Assembly (NCBI RefSeq): GCF_022458895.1
Contig: NZ_JAINFL010000016.1
Location: forward strand, 62,001-126,000
From: Roseihalotalea indica
Lineage (GTDB): Bacteria > Bacteroidota > Bacteroidia > Cytophagales > Cyclobacteriaceae
Reading direction: 5' to 3'
DNA length: 64,000 nucleotides
Positions 18,363 through 28,102 of the stretch are shown here, piece by piece. Position 1 is the stretch's first letter. Each line of letters begins with the position of its first letter. The translations under genes and the position numbers were made by a program. The notes below the pieces were generated by a model. It made no database searches and was not told the origin of the DNA. It was given only the letters and a program-made list of their open reading frames with translations.

Positions 18363-21300
18363 ATGATTTTACGCCCACTTCAAAAAGGCGCTCGCCTGTC
18401 TAAGCGCCTAATGTTCATCCTTTTTTTACAAACGTTCATTAATCCGGCAATAGAAGCCAATGGGGTTAGTGAGCTTTTTGTGGAACCTGAAAACAGAGAA
18501 AACCGATCAGCACCCCACCCTAGCCGCCTAACGGAAAAGGTGGTTACCGGAAAAGTTGTTGACGAGAATGAGGAAGGAATTCCTGGTGCCAACATTACCA
18601 TTAAAGGAACTACCAAAGGTACGGTAACCGAATTGGATGGCACCTTTCGCATCACAGTTCCCAATGACGAAGCCACATTAGTCATTTCGTTTATTGGCTA
18701 CCTGACCCAGGAGGTAGTCGTAGGAAACAGTAGCACCATTAACATTACCCTGTCAACTGACGTAGCTTCTCTGGATGAAGTGGTGGTGGTAGGGTTTGGT
18801 ACTCAGAAGAAAGAGAGTATCGTAGGCTCTATCAGTTCGGTAAACCCTTCTGAACTTAAGATTCCTTCCAGTAACCTAACTACTGCGCTGGCCGGAAGAG
18901 TGCCGGGCCTGGTTTCGTACCAGACTAGTGGGGAGCCGGGGGCTAACAACGCTCAGTTCTTTGTGAGGGGCGTAGCCTCCTTCAACGGACAAAACGGACC
19001 GCTGATTTTAATTGATGGTGTGCAGTTAACAGCTAACGACCTGGCCCGACTGAACCCGGATGATATTGCCAGCTTCTCGGTACTCAAAGACCCAACAACC
19101 ACGGCCATTTACGGTGCCCGGGGAGCCAACGGAATTATTCTGGTAACGACCAAATCAGGAGTTGATGGACCGGCGATTGTCAATTTCAGGATTGAAAATT
19201 CCTTTAGTCAACCAACCCAACTGGTAAGATTAGCGGACCCGGTTACGCATATGCGCCTGCAAAACGAAGCCAACCGCACCCGAGGCGACTTTGCCACCTT
19301 CACCGAAGAATCCATTGCCGGAGCAATCAAGGGTGGAAATCACAATATCTACCCAACCACCGACTGGTACGATGAATTATTTCGGGATTATGCCACGACC
19401 ACCCGGGCCAACCTGAGTGTGCGGGGCGGGGGCAAGAATGTTCGTTACTTCGTAGCCGGTTCTTTTAACAAAGACAATGGCTTGTTGAAGGTGGATAAAA
19501 CGAATAATTTCACCAATGGAATCAATCTAAACATTTTCACTTTTCGCTCTAACGTAGATGTAGACCTGCATGAGAATACGACGATGACTCTGCGTCTGCT
19601 ATCTACGATGGATGATTACCGAGGGCCACTACAAGGGGGGAATGCTATCTACAACGCGGCGGTTCGAACCAGCCCGGTACGTTTTCCGGCTACGTATGAT
19701 CCTGATCCTTCACTGGAAGGAGTACCGCATATTCTATTTGGTAACGGCTTACCGCCCCGGGGCGAAAATTATAATGGAGGGGGCGATGAAAGTGCACTGC
19801 CGGTATGGTTCAACCCCTACGCTGAACTGCAAAGAGGTTACAGCGATACCCGGAGGCAACTGTCATTGGTTACCCTGGAGTTTAAACAGAAACTGGATTT
19901 TATCACTGAAGGCTTAAGTGCCCGTTTCCTGGGGAACGCCAACACTACATCGTATTTCGAGAACCGACGGGGATACTCACCATACTTCTACCGACTATCC
20001 ACCTTTGATCCATTCTCAGAAGAATACCGCCTGGTAAGAACCGCTCAGGGCTCTGGTGATGAATCATTGGAGTTGCTCGGGGGAAATCGCACGAACAATT
20101 CCGTGTTATACATGGAGGCTGCGCTTAATTATAACCGAACTTTCGGCGAGAAACACAGCCTGGGCGGTGTACTGGTAATGATCGGCCGGGAATATTTGGA
20201 TGGAAATGCCCCTACCGTGCAGCTCTCTCTTCCCAGTCGTAATATTGGAGTATCGGGAAGATACAGTTACGGGTATGATGACCGGTATTTTGCCGAATTT
20301 AACTTTGGCTACAACGGCTCAGAGCGCTTTGCCAAAAGCAACCGGTTTGGGTTCTTTCCTTCATTCGGAGCTGGCTGGCTGATATCCAACGAGCCGTTTT
20401 TTGGTCAGTCAGAAAAAATCAGCCGGTTAAAACTTAGAGCTTCTTTCGGGTGGGTTGGTAATGACAATATTGGTAATAGTGACGCAGACCGCTTCTTCTA
20501 CCTTTCGGAAGTGGACCTGAGTAGTGGACAAAACGGCGCAACCTTTGGTCGAGAGTTTAGTGAGAACGTTCCGGGCGTGATCATACGCCGATACGCTAAC
20601 CCGCTCGTTACCTGGGAATCCTCCCGTAAAGCGAACATTGGGTTGGAGTTAAACTTATTTTCCGATGCCTTACAATTCAGGGCAGACGTTTTTCACGAGA
20701 AAAGAACCAGTATCTTACAGGACCGAGCCGATATACCATCAACACTGGGCCTTCAGGCGGCTCTTAAAACCAACGTAGGCGAGGTACTGGCTCAGGGAAT
20801 TGATGCCTCACTGGACATTAACCATTATTTCAGTAATGATTTTTGGGTTACTGGCAGAGGAACTTTCCTGTATTCTGATAATGAGTTTGCCGTATACGAA
20901 GAACCCAATTTCGCTTCTATCGGCGCACCCTGGCGATCAAATGTAGGCAATAACGTGACCGTCTATCAGGGATATATCGCCGAAAGGTTATTTGTTGATG
21001 ATGAAGAAGCACTTAATTCTCCCACCCAATTCGGGCTGCCCGGCACGGATTACGGCGGGGGTGACATAAAATACAAGGATTTGAATGGTGATGGGGTCAT
21101 CACTACCCTGGATCAGGCACCTATTGGCAAACCGCAGATTCCGAAAATCACCTATGGCCTGGGTTTTTCTGCCGGTTATAAAAGGTTTGATATCAATGTT
21201 TTCTTTCAGGGTTTAGGTGAGACTTCTTTCTTCATTAATCCAATAACGACCGGTCCATTCGTCAATTCAATTCAGGATGCCGGTATCAATGCTGTTCGGG

Positions 21301-21692
21301 ATGGTTCGGGTAATGCCTTCGGTAACGGATTCCTCAGTGAAAACGGCTTACTACAGGAGTTTGCCGACAGCCACTGGTCAGAAGAAAACCGAGATATTTA
21401 CGCCTTGTGGCCCCGGCTATCTACCAGCGTCATTACCAACAATGTGCAACGTAGTACCTGGTGGCTACGCGATGGGTCATTTGTCCGATTGAAGCAACTT
21501 GAAGTCGGGTATAACCTGCTGGGTAACAACACCGAAAACCGGCTAGGGCTGACCAATTGTCGGGTGTATGTCACCGGAACCAATCTGTTTACCTGGAGTA
21601 AATTCAAGCTCTGGGACCCGGAATTAGGCGGAGACGGATTGAATTACCCGCTGCAACGGGTTATTAACCTGGGGTTACACATTGGATTTTAA
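18363..21692 (+). CDS. SusC/RagA family TonB-linked outer-membrane protein
   Basis: TonB-dependent receptor of 1109 residues that should import an oligomeric nutrient captured with the adjacent SusD protein. After an N-terminal signal region (about 1-35) a carboxypeptidase-regulatory-like domain begins at about residue 60 (VVTGKVVDENEEGIPGANIT) and ends near 145. The SusC signature SLDEVVVVGFGTQKKESIVG follows, then the plug domain with LIDGVQL and SVLKDPTTTAIYGARGANGI, and a long beta-barrel. The C-terminus has the SusC-type ending VINLGLHIGF. No STN domain is seen, so regulation through a FecR/ECF-sigma pair is not indicated. The susD-like gene begins 11 bp after the stop. Confidence 0.95.
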   Translation: MILRPLQKGARLSKRLMFILFLQTFINPAIEANGVSELFVEPENRENRSAPHPSRLTEKVVTGKVVDENEEGIPGANITIKGTTKGTVTELDGTFRITVPNDEATLVISFIGYLTQEVVVGNSSTINITLSTDVASLDEVVVVGFGTQKKESIVGSISSVNPSELKIPSSNLTTALAGRVPGLVSYQTSGEPGANNAQFFVRGVASFNGQNGPLILIDGVQLTANDLARLNPDDIASFSVLKDPTTTAIYGARGANGIILVTTKSGVDGPAIVNFRIENSFSQPTQLVRLADPVTHMRLQNEANRTRGDFATFTEESIAGAIKGGNHNIYPTTDWYDELFRDYATTTRANLSVRGGGKNVRYFVAGSFNKDNGLLKVDKTNNFTNGINLNIFTFRSNVDVDLHENTTMTLRLLSTMDDYRGPLQGGNAIYNAAVRTSPVRFPATYDPDPSLEGVPHILFGNGLPPRGENYNGGGDESALPVWFNPYAELQRGYSDTRRQLSLVTLEFKQKLDFITEGLSARFLGNANTTSYFENRRGYSPYFYRLSTFDPFSEEYRLVRTAQGSGDESLELLGGNRTNNSVLYMEAALNYNRTFGEKHSLGGVLVMIGREYLDGNAPTVQLSLPSRNIGVSGRYSYGYDDRYFAEFNFGYNGSERFAKSNRFGFFPSFGAGWLISNEPFFGQSEKISRLKLRASFGWVGNDNIGNSDADRFFYLSEVDLSSGQNGATFGREFSENVPGVIIRRYANPLVTWESSRKANIGLELNLFSDALQFRADVFHEKRTSILQDRADIPSTLGLQAALKTNVGEVLAQGIDASLDINHYFSNDFWVTGRGTFLYSDNEFAVYEEPNFASIGAPWRSNVGNNVTVYQGYIAERLFVDDEEALNSPTQFGLPGTDYGGGDIKYKDLNGDGVITTLDQAPIGKPQIPKITYGLGFSAGYKRFDINVFFQGLGETSFFINPITTGPFVNSIQDAGINAVRDGSGNAFGNGFLSENGLLQEFADSHWSEENRDIYALWPRLSTSVITNNVQRSTWWLRDGSFVRLKQLEVGYNLLGNNTENRLGLTNCRVYVTGTNLFTWSKFKLWDPELGGDGLNYPLQRVINLGLHIGF

Positions 21693-21703
21693 AATTGACA
21701 ACC

Positions 21704-23629
21704 ATGAAGACTTTCATACAATCTGTGAAAAATATATTCTTAAAGTTTATCGCCACAGTAGCTCTGATCATATCATCTACTGCCTGCGCGGATTATATCG
21801 ATGTAGTACCGGATAACATTGCGGTCATTGAAGGAGCTTTTGAGACCCGGGAAAGTGCTTACCGGTTTCTAGCGACGCTCTACAGTTACCTTCCGCCGTT
21901 TTCCAATATCAACAACCCGGCATTGGCAGCGGGTGACGAAATATCGGTGAACGACAATGTCTCCCGAGACTGGGCCGCTCGCCGGATTTCCCGGGGTGGT
22001 CAGAACGTGGTATCACCTGCCCTGGGGTATTGGGGTAATACCGGCACTGTACAAAACCTGTTTATTGCCTTGCGCGATTGCAATATCTTTCTTGATAACA
22101 TTGATAAACCATTTAACCTGGATGAACTCGAGAAAACTAAATGGATTGCCGAAGCTAAATTTCTGAAAGCCTACTTCCATTTTTACCTCATGCGGATGTA
22201 CGGCCCTATCCCCATTGTTCGGGAAAATATCGAAGTGAGCAGTGGCGTAGAAGCCGTACGCGTAAGCCGCGACCCGGTGGATGAAGTAGCCGATTACATT
22301 GTAGAGCTACTGGATGAAGCAATTCCGGATTTACCGCTAGTGATAGAAGATCGGGGGCTGGAACTGGGCAGAGCCACCGCTCCCATTGCCGCCGCCATCA
22401 AAGCCCGTGCACTGGTAACGGTAGCCAGCCCGCTGTTTAACGGTAATCAGGATTATAGCGGGTTTGTGGATAAAGACGGGCAGCAACTCATCAACCCTAC
22501 GTTCGACCAGGGCAAATGGGCCCGGGCCGCTACCGCCTGCCAGGAAGCTATTGATATTGCCCAACAAGCCGGCCATGTGCTGTACGAGTTTGCCGGTGCC
22601 CCATCTGATTGGTCAGATTCTACCGTTACCGGATTGAGTGTTCGGGGCAGCGTTACCGAGCGATGGAATGAGGAAGTGATCTGGGGCGGTTCGAACAGCC
22701 TGGTAGGCGGAGAGCTGCAAAGCTGGGCGCAGGCTAAAATTGCTCCTGACCTTTCTGCTGAGAACCGGGAAAGCACCCAGTCGTGGTGGTCGCCCCCCTT
22801 GCGAATTGCTGAAATGTTTTATTCTGAAAATGGCGTCCCTATCAACGAAGATGTCAACTACCCTTATACCACGCGCTATGGGGTAATTACTGCTGATCAA
22901 TCGGACTTGCATTATATAAGACCCGGTTTCCAAACCGCCCGCCTGAACTTTGACCGGGAACCCCGATTTTATGCCTCTCTCGGTTTTGACGGTGGTGTAT
23001 GGTTTGGTCATGGACAGAAAAGCGACGAAGAGGGTTTTATTGTGGAAGGAAAGAAAGGTGAACGAGCTGGAAGACAGGATGCCAACCGCTGGTCGCAGAG
23101 TGGGTACTGGGCCAAAAAGCTGGTATATTATGAGAACGTTCAATCCACCTCTGGTTCCGGCTACACCAACCGGCCATATCCTTTCCCGATTGTACGCTTA
23201 GCCGATCTGTATCTGCTGTATGCCGAGGCTATCAACGAGGCTGATGGTCCCGCGGGTGCCTATGAGTGGATTGACCGGGTACGGGCTCGAGCTGGCTTGG
23301 ATGGTGTAGTAGAATCCTGGGCCCGAGCTTCCAGCAATCCATCAAAACCAACCACCCAGGAAGGGTTTCGGGAGATTATCCAACAGGAGCGCATGATTGA
23401 AATGGTGTTTGAAGGCCAGCGATTCTGGGACCTGAGACGATGGAAACGGGCCTCAGAATTCCTCAACACCGATATTCGCGCCTGGAATATTGAGGGAGAA
23501 ACCACCGATGATTACTACAAAGTTATTACGGTTGGCACTTACAAATTCCTCAATAGAGATTACCTGTGGCCGATTGCCGAAGAAGATTTGATTGCCAATT
23601 CAAATTTGGTACAAAATCCAGGTTGGTAA
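21704..23629 (+). CDS. RagB/SusD family nutrient-binding lipoprotein
   Basis: Surface lipoprotein of about 641 residues that forms the lid on the SusC transporter. The N-terminus has a hydrophobic stretch with lipobox STAC followed by ADYIDVVPDN, typical of SusD. The TPR-like helical region includes AEAKFLKAYFHFYLMRMYG and PIPIVRENIE, both family hallmarks. The C-terminal region carries YPFPIVRLADLYLLYAEA and EMVFEGQRFWDLRRWKRA, also diagnostic. ATG 21704 is preferred over an in-frame TTG at 21695 because it starts a normal signal peptide. It belongs to a four-gene transcript running from 18363 to 26089. Confidence 0.95.
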   Translation: MKTFIQSVKNIFLKFIATVALIISSTACADYIDVVPDNIAVIEGAFETRESAYRFLATLYSYLPPFSNINNPALAAGDEISVNDNVSRDWAARRISRGGQNVVSPALGYWGNTGTVQNLFIALRDCNIFLDNIDKPFNLDELEKTKWIAEAKFLKAYFHFYLMRMYGPIPIVRENIEVSSGVEAVRVSRDPVDEVADYIVELLDEAIPDLPLVIEDRGLELGRATAPIAAAIKARALVTVASPLFNGNQDYSGFVDKDGQQLINPTFDQGKWARAATACQEAIDIAQQAGHVLYEFAGAPSDWSDSTVTGLSVRGSVTERWNEEVIWGGSNSLVGGELQSWAQAKIAPDLSAENRESTQSWWSPPLRIAEMFYSENGVPINEDVNYPYTTRYGVITADQSDLHYIRPGFQTARLNFDREPRFYASLGFDGGVWFGHGQKSDEEGFIVEGKKGERAGRQDANRWSQSGYWAKKLVYYENVQSTSGSGYTNRPYPFPIVRLADLYLLYAEAINEADGPAGAYEWIDRVRARAGLDGVVESWARASSNPSKPTTQEGFREIIQQERMIEMVFEGQRFWDLRRWKRASEFLNTDIRAWNIEGETTDDYYKVITVGTYKFLNRDYLWPIAEEDLIANSNLVQNPGW

Positions 23630-23660
23630 ATTTTCTTAATTACTTAATTCTCCAGAAAAT

Positions 23661-24878
23661 ATGAATACTAAATATTTAATTGCCTGCCTGCCAATCCTGC
23701 TGCTAGGATGTATTTTGTTTGCCTGTGAAGAGGAAGTGCGAGGCCCGTTGACGCATGATTCTGTACCCCCTGATCCGGTTACCGAAATTAGTGTGACGAA
23801 CTTGCCCGGTGGGGCCAAAATATCGTATAAGGTGCCGGTCAATGAAGATGCGCTGCTGGTAGAGGCCAGCTATGAACTAGCCAGTGGCCGCATAGTAACG
23901 ACTAAGTCTTCCATCTTTAAAAACTTTGTGATCGTGGAAGGTTTACGGGCAGTAGAGTCTCAGGAAGTCACATTGGTATCAGTAGACCGGAGCAACAATA
24001 AATCTGAACCGGTGACGACCACCATCAGTCCACAAATGGCTCCCATTGACAAACTGTTTGCTAGTTTTGAACTCTCCGAAGATTTTGGCGGGGTACGAGT
24101 CCGGTACAATAATGAAGACGAAATAAGTGCTGAGATACTGCTCTATGCCCAGGATGAAAACGGAAACCTGGTATACAGCCAGTCTACCTTTATCAGTGAT
24201 GCTCAGAAATCACATGAAACCTTTCGGGGCTTTCCACCGGCTGAGACAAAATTCGGAGTAGCCATAGTTGACCGATGGGATAATACCACTGAAATATTTG
24301 AGGCTACCATCACTCCGCTGGAAGAGGTTATGCTCAATATTGAAAATTTCGATGATATTGCCCTGACTGGAGACGAACCAGATGCCTTCGGCTGGACAAA
24401 GCCCAATTTATGGAATGGAAGTATTGATGGCTCCGGGTTTCACACGGCTCAAGGCAACCCGGGCGCTGTTGTTCCACCCTACACCGAAGGGTTTCATATG
24501 TTTACAATAGACCTCGGGGTAACCGCAAAACTAAGCCGGTTAAAGTTCTGGCAACGACAAGGCACCTGGATTTTTACCCACGGTAACCCTCATTACTTCG
24601 AGGTTTGGGGCACAGACCAAATACCTGCCGATAATGGAGCCTCTCTGGAAGGCTGGACCCGATTGGTGACAAACGGCGAAGTAGTAAAACCTTCCGGAGG
24701 CCCTATTGGAAGCAATAGTGCTGAAGATGAGGCTCAGGCCGCCAGCGGGGAAGAGTTTGAATGTGCCATAGAAGCTCCGCCAGTACGGTACATCCGGTTC
24801 GTCAACCAGGAAAGCTGGTCGACCGGTAAGTTTATGCATATTATGGAAATGAATTTTTGGGGTCAAATCACGGAATAA
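23661..24878 (+). CDS. DUF4959/DUF5126/DUF5000-type surface lipoprotein with discoidin-like C-terminus
   Basis: A 405-residue predicted lipoprotein (lipobox region LFACEEEV). The architecture fits Bacteroidota accessory proteins with DUF4959 (about 25-120; starts DSVPPDPVTEISVTNLPGG), a second fibronectin-like domain of the DUF5126 type (about 125-225) and a C-terminal F5/8-type-C-like DUF5000 domain (about 230-405; contains LWNGSIDGSGFHTAQ and LSRLKFWQRQGTW). Such proteins sit beside SusC/SusD pairs and are thought to bind glycan at the cell surface. It starts 31 bp after the susD-like gene, in the same operon. No catalytic motif is visible. Confidence 0.85.
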   Translation: MNTKYLIACLPILLLGCILFACEEEVRGPLTHDSVPPDPVTEISVTNLPGGAKISYKVPVNEDALLVEASYELASGRIVTTKSSIFKNFVIVEGLRAVESQEVTLVSVDRSNNKSEPVTTTISPQMAPIDKLFASFELSEDFGGVRVRYNNEDEISAEILLYAQDENGNLVYSQSTFISDAQKSHETFRGFPPAETKFGVAIVDRWDNTTEIFEATITPLEEVMLNIENFDDIALTGDEPDAFGWTKPNLWNGSIDGSGFHTAQGNPGAVVPPYTEGFHMFTIDLGVTAKLSRLKFWQRQGTWIFTHGNPHYFEVWGTDQIPADNGASLEGWTRLVTNGEVVKPSGGPIGSNSAEDEAQAASGEEFECAIEAPPVRYIRFVNQESWSTGKFMHIMEMNFWGQITE

Positions 24879-24880
24879 CT

Positions 24881-26089
24881 ATGAAAATCATAAAAAATTA
24901 TAAAGCCAGTAAGTGGTTAAACCTTCTTATTTTCTCTTTTTCTATCATGGCCTGCGAGTCGATGGAAGACACTTTTAGTGAGTTTACCGTAGAAGGCGAG
25001 ACTATCTATATAGGAACTGCTGATACGGTATTGATTGGTCCTGGTTTTGAAAAGTTGCGTTTTTGGGTAGCCATTAATGCTGACCCTAAAATCAGTAGCG
25101 GTGTACTAAAAACAAGCGATGAGTCTATTATGCATGAGTTTGATGTGGTGCGAACCCAGAATGGTGAAGACACCGTTTCATTTGACCTTGAACTGCCCGA
25201 AGGTGAATACACCTTTGGTCTATTTTTAATGGATAATGCTGGGCATCAATCAGTACGACGGGAGGTACCGGCTACAGTGTACGGTCAGCGTTACCAGGAA
25301 AGCCTGATCAGCCGGGGCATTGTAAGTATCGACGCCTTTGCGGATAGTGCCACCTTTACTTGGGGCGACGCCGCGCCGAATGTTGTTACAACCACCCTCA
25401 CTTATGAGGATGCTGACGGAAATATGCAGCGTGTAGAAGTATCGAATGAAACATCTCAAATGAAGGTAGGAAACTACAAATTAGGGGGAAAAATCAGTGT
25501 AGTCAGTGATTTTGCCCCATCAGAGTATGCTATTGAAAAGTTTGAATCCAACCCTACCGAAAAAGCCTTTCCCGAGGAATATTTGCTGGATAAGTCTATC
25601 ATCACTCCCCTCAGATTGGCCGGCGATGCGGGTGACGGGTGTTATGGTTCATCATATGATAGATTAACTGATGGCTCTACCAGCGATTTCTGGCATAGTT
25701 GCGAAGATGAGGCCAATCTTCAGGACCAGTATCCCTGGGTGATGAGCTTTGATTTGGGCACCTCGGCGAACCTGAGCCGCTTCAGATTGGATGAGCGAGA
25801 AGGTTGCTGTGGTGATCGGAGTCCGGCTGCCTACCAGATTTGGGGCACCAATAGTTTATCCGATACCACAGTGAATATTGATAGTGTCACAGTGGCAGAA
25901 TGGGAGGCTGACGCTGCCTCTAAAGGATGGGTTAAGCTGGTAGATGTTTCTGGAAATGATCAGCCAACTTTCGAGATAGATATCCCGGAAAATGGCACAA
26001 CGTACCAGTACTTACGATTAGTCGGTATATCCTCTATTGGTGGAGGGGCCGCTGCAAACTTTAATGAATTTACCTTTTGGGGTAAATAA
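24881..26089 (+). CDS. DUF4998 surface lipoprotein with discoidin-like C-terminal domain
   Basis: About 402 residues, with a lipoprotein signal (FSIMACESM). The N-terminal half fits DUF4998, with a beta-sandwich around GETIYIGTADTVLIGPGFEK and LPEGEYTFGLFLMDNAGHQS. The C-terminal half resembles an F5/8-type-C domain: RLTDGSTSDFWHS, PWVMSFDLGTSANLSRFRLD and the conserved ending RLVGISSIGG...FNEFTFWGK. It contains an unusual adjacent Cys pair in REGCCGDRSP. ATG 24881 is two bases after the preceding stop and starts a signal peptide, so it is preferred over an in-frame TTG at 24857. It is the last gene of the first SusCD locus, and like its neighbour it is probably a glycan-binding surface protein. 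Confidence 0.82.
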   Translation: MKIIKNYKASKWLNLLIFSFSIMACESMEDTFSEFTVEGETIYIGTADTVLIGPGFEKLRFWVAINADPKISSGVLKTSDESIMHEFDVVRTQNGEDTVSFDLELPEGEYTFGLFLMDNAGHQSVRREVPATVYGQRYQESLISRGIVSIDAFADSATFTWGDAAPNVVTTTLTYEDADGNMQRVEVSNETSQMKVGNYKLGGKISVVSDFAPSEYAIEKFESNPTEKAFPEEYLLDKSIITPLRLAGDAGDGCYGSSYDRLTDGSTSDFWHSCEDEANLQDQYPWVMSFDLGTSANLSRFRLDEREGCCGDRSPAAYQIWGTNSLSDTTVNIDSVTVAEWEADAASKGWVKLVDVSGNDQPTFEIDIPENGTTYQYLRLVGISSIGGGAAANFNEFTFWGK

Positions 26090-26116
26090 AAAGGCTGCCC
26101 ATTTTTAGAGTCAACC

Positions 26117-26150
26117 AAAAAAAGGGGAAGATAGATATCTATCTTCCCCT
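26117..26150 (-). terminator. intrinsic terminator downstream of tatA
   Basis: A perfect 28-bp palindrome (26123-26150, centred on AGATATCT, with AGGGGAAG/CTTCCCCT ends). On the minus strand it is followed by seven T, the form of a strong Rho-independent terminator for the minus-strand tatA transcript whose stop is at 26157. It may also stop plus-strand reading from the SusCD locus, although no T-run follows on that strand. Confidence 0.85.
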
Positions 26151-26156
26151 AAATTA

Positions 26157-26363
26157 TTAAACAGGTGTTTTATGGCTGCTTCCCCCCTCTTCAATCTCTC
26201 GCTGGATTTCCTTGGTTGCATCTTTAAACTCACGGATGCCTCGCCCCAGCCCCCTGGCCATTTCGGGAATTTTGTTAGCACCAAAGAAAATCAGTATGGT
26301 AAGCAAAATGACGACCACTTCCCAGCCACCAATACCACCTAAAAATAACAATACAGTTTGCAT
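26157..26363 (-). CDS. tatA: twin-arginine translocase subunit TatA/TatE
   Basis: A 68-residue protein of the Tat protein export pore. It has one N-terminal membrane helix (WEVVVILLTILIFFG), the conserved hinge motif FGANKIPEMARGLGRGIREF, and an amphipathic basic helix followed by a polar tail. Length and motif order are typical of TatA. No tatC is in the window. A shorter relative lies at 62005-62181. The downstream palindrome at 26123-26150 should end the transcript. Confidence 0.93.
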   Translation of the reverse strand: MQTVLLFLGGIGGWEVVVILLTILIFFGANKIPEMARGLGRGIREFKDATKEIQREIEEGGSSHKTPV

Positions 26364-26373
26364 AGTATATTAA

Positions 26374-26637
26374 TTAAAAATGTAAAAGAGAGGATTTAGG
26401 AAATGCGTGAAACCCATAGTTGCTCATCTGACGTTGCACGTCTTTAATCGCAATTGGAGTGCTCGCATGAATTACAAGTTCGCAGGGAAACTTCTCGTCA
26501 TTGAGTTCCACGCTGCTAATGCCCGGAAAACCATTCAAAACATTTTGCACAAATTTGTAATCAGTGGTGCGATCAGCACTCATAAGAAACGTTTTACCGG
26601 TAGTACCAGGGAATATATGATCTGAGATATAGCACAT
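26374..26637 (-). CDS. small HMA-fold-like protein without CxxC
   Basis: Up to 87 residues; a later ATG (Met19, 26583) would give about 69. The segment from FVQNVLNGFPGISSVELN to IAIKDVQRQMSNYGFHAF has the helix-strand-strand-helix-strand spacing and the VxxVLxxxxGI..V pattern of heavy-metal-associated domains. The metal-binding CxxC is absent; only isolated Cys residues remain. It lies 10 bp upstream of tatA on the same strand. The fold call is tentative and no metal role should be assumed. Confidence 0.55.
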   Translation of the reverse strand: MCYISDHIFPGTTGKTFLMSADRTTDYKFVQNVLNGFPGISSVELNDEKFPCELVIHASTPIAIKDVQRQMSNYGFHAFPKSSLLHF

Positions 26638-26642
26638 AGTAA

Positions 26643-27141
26643 TTAAATTTTAGCCTGAAAATGAGTTAAAAAACAGCTATAAAAACTGATAAGCAGACCG
26701 CGCATGTTAATATGGCGGGTACACTTTAGAAGTAAGATAAAGAGCAGGCTAAATAAGGAAGGAGCAGTCCAGCAAATAAATGCTTCTGTTCCTAAAAGGA
26801 AAAGTAACGGGTGCCGGATTACATTGAGCAAAAGGATCAGCATACCACCCAGCCCCATTCCAGGAAGAAAGTGAGCAGGCCAAAGCATACATATCCCGGT
26901 GGCTCTCGTTTTCCGTTTCACTGATGATTCCAATTAAAGATGGAGCCAACAGACCGAAACGAGCATGATGCATGCCTTCCCGCTGAACGGATAAACTTTC
27001 GGCGGTAATATCTAAAGTTGAATAGGATTTTTCTAGATACTCGTGAAGCTCAAAACTTGCATAAGCTGCCGACAGTACTGCCCCGTGGAGGCAGCAAAAA
27101 AGTATCAGCAGATTAGAAACTTTATGTAAAAGCTTATGCAT
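26643..27141 (-). pseudogene. possible frameshifted secreted or membrane protein gene
   Basis: Two overlapping minus-strand frames each look like half of a gene. One starts at 27141 with a plausible signal peptide (LLHKVSNLLILFCCLHGAVLS) and a soluble stretch to about 26900. After that point its composition becomes less protein-like, while another frame (to 26643) continues with strongly hydrophobic segments (GGMLILLLNVI, LFSLLFILLL). A single frameshift near 26895-26930, within A-rich sequence, would join them into a protein of about 160 residues. It may instead be two small genes or a sequencing error. No family recognised. Confidence 0.3.
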
Positions 27142-27412
27142 ACTTTGAATATCCTAACTAAAGGAAGTTATTTTTTTAAACTTATCAAATATTCAGCCTT
27201 AAATATATTTTTAGAATAAGTATTTGATGAAGTTGATATAAAAACGTAAATGAAGGAATGAAAGTTGAAAAATTTTAAGAAAAAGCTGAGACTAGTCTAC
27301 CAGAATACTTGACCGAGTATCTATCAATTATTTGGTAATTATCACCAGTCTCTGCTAGGTCTGATTGATACCTTACCCCTCTTTACTTAGATTGCTTAAG
27401 GTATTACAAATA

Positions 27413-27973
27413 TCATCCCGGCTGGTAGCATACAACCACGATTCCGCAGGAAAAAGGAATTGATTTCACTAATTTCATCGGTAGGGGTTGTTCAAGTTTT
27501 TCAAATATGGGCATTCCTCCCCCAAGTGAAGTAGGATTAATAAAAAGGTGATATTCGTCAATTAAGTTATGCTTTACTAGACTGGAAACGAAGGTTCCGC
27601 CACCGTAGGCAATAATATCACCCCCGTCCTGTTCTTTGAGTTCGTTTATTTCCGCTTTCAGGTCACCAGTAGCCAAAACCGTATGAGCCCACTCCGACTT
27701 TTCCAGGGTTTTGGTAAACACTACCTTGGGCGTTTTCACAAACTTTTTAGCGTCCTCATCATTGGTATCGCTTTCCAACCTCGATGTCCAGGTAGGGATA
27801 AACCCTTGCGCCAGGTTTCGTCCTAGCACAATTGTGTCAACTGGGTTAGTAAGATCATCAACGTACTGCTTTAGTGCATCATCCCAATCCCATACTAGCC
27901 AATCCATTTCACCGTTTGGCCCAGCTATATAACCATCAACCGACATTTGCACCTGTAATTTCAGCTTTCTCAT
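27413..27973 (-). CDS. dihydrofolate reductase family protein (RibD C-terminal-like)
   Basis: A 186-residue soluble protein of the DHFR/RibD_C superfamily, NADPH-dependent reductases of mostly unknown substrate. The start MRKLKLQVQMSVDGYIAGPN with GEMDWLVWDWDD is highly typical. The NADPH-binding part includes VDTIVLGRNLAQG and DIIAYGGGTFVSSLVKHNLID, followed by DEYHLFINPTSLGGGMPIF. The length is normal. It is transcribed alone, with 129 bp before it and a 271-bp gap after it in which no feature was seen. A role in folate synthesis is unlikely; these paralogues are usually separate from folA. Confidence 0.92.
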   Translation of the reverse strand: MRKLKLQVQMSVDGYIAGPNGEMDWLVWDWDDALKQYVDDLTNPVDTIVLGRNLAQGFIPTWTSRLESDTNDEDAKKFVKTPKVVFTKTLEKSEWAHTVLATGDLKAEINELKEQDGGDIIAYGGGTFVSSLVKHNLIDEYHLFINPTSLGGGMPIFEKLEQPLPMKLVKSIPFSCGIVVVCYQPG

Positions 27974-28102
27974 ACATGTTAGATTTAATTGTTTAATCTA
28001 TACAAAGATAGGCTGAAAACGAAAAGTAATGAGGGGGAGAAAGCGGCAAACACTAAGGGGACTTGCGACACTTTTTATTTCAAATTTGCGACTAACTGTC
28101 AC

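Noticed and set aside
22613..23143. 176-codon minus-strand frame inside the SusD-like gene
   Set aside because: Antisense shadow of a well-supported coding gene; no motif of its own.
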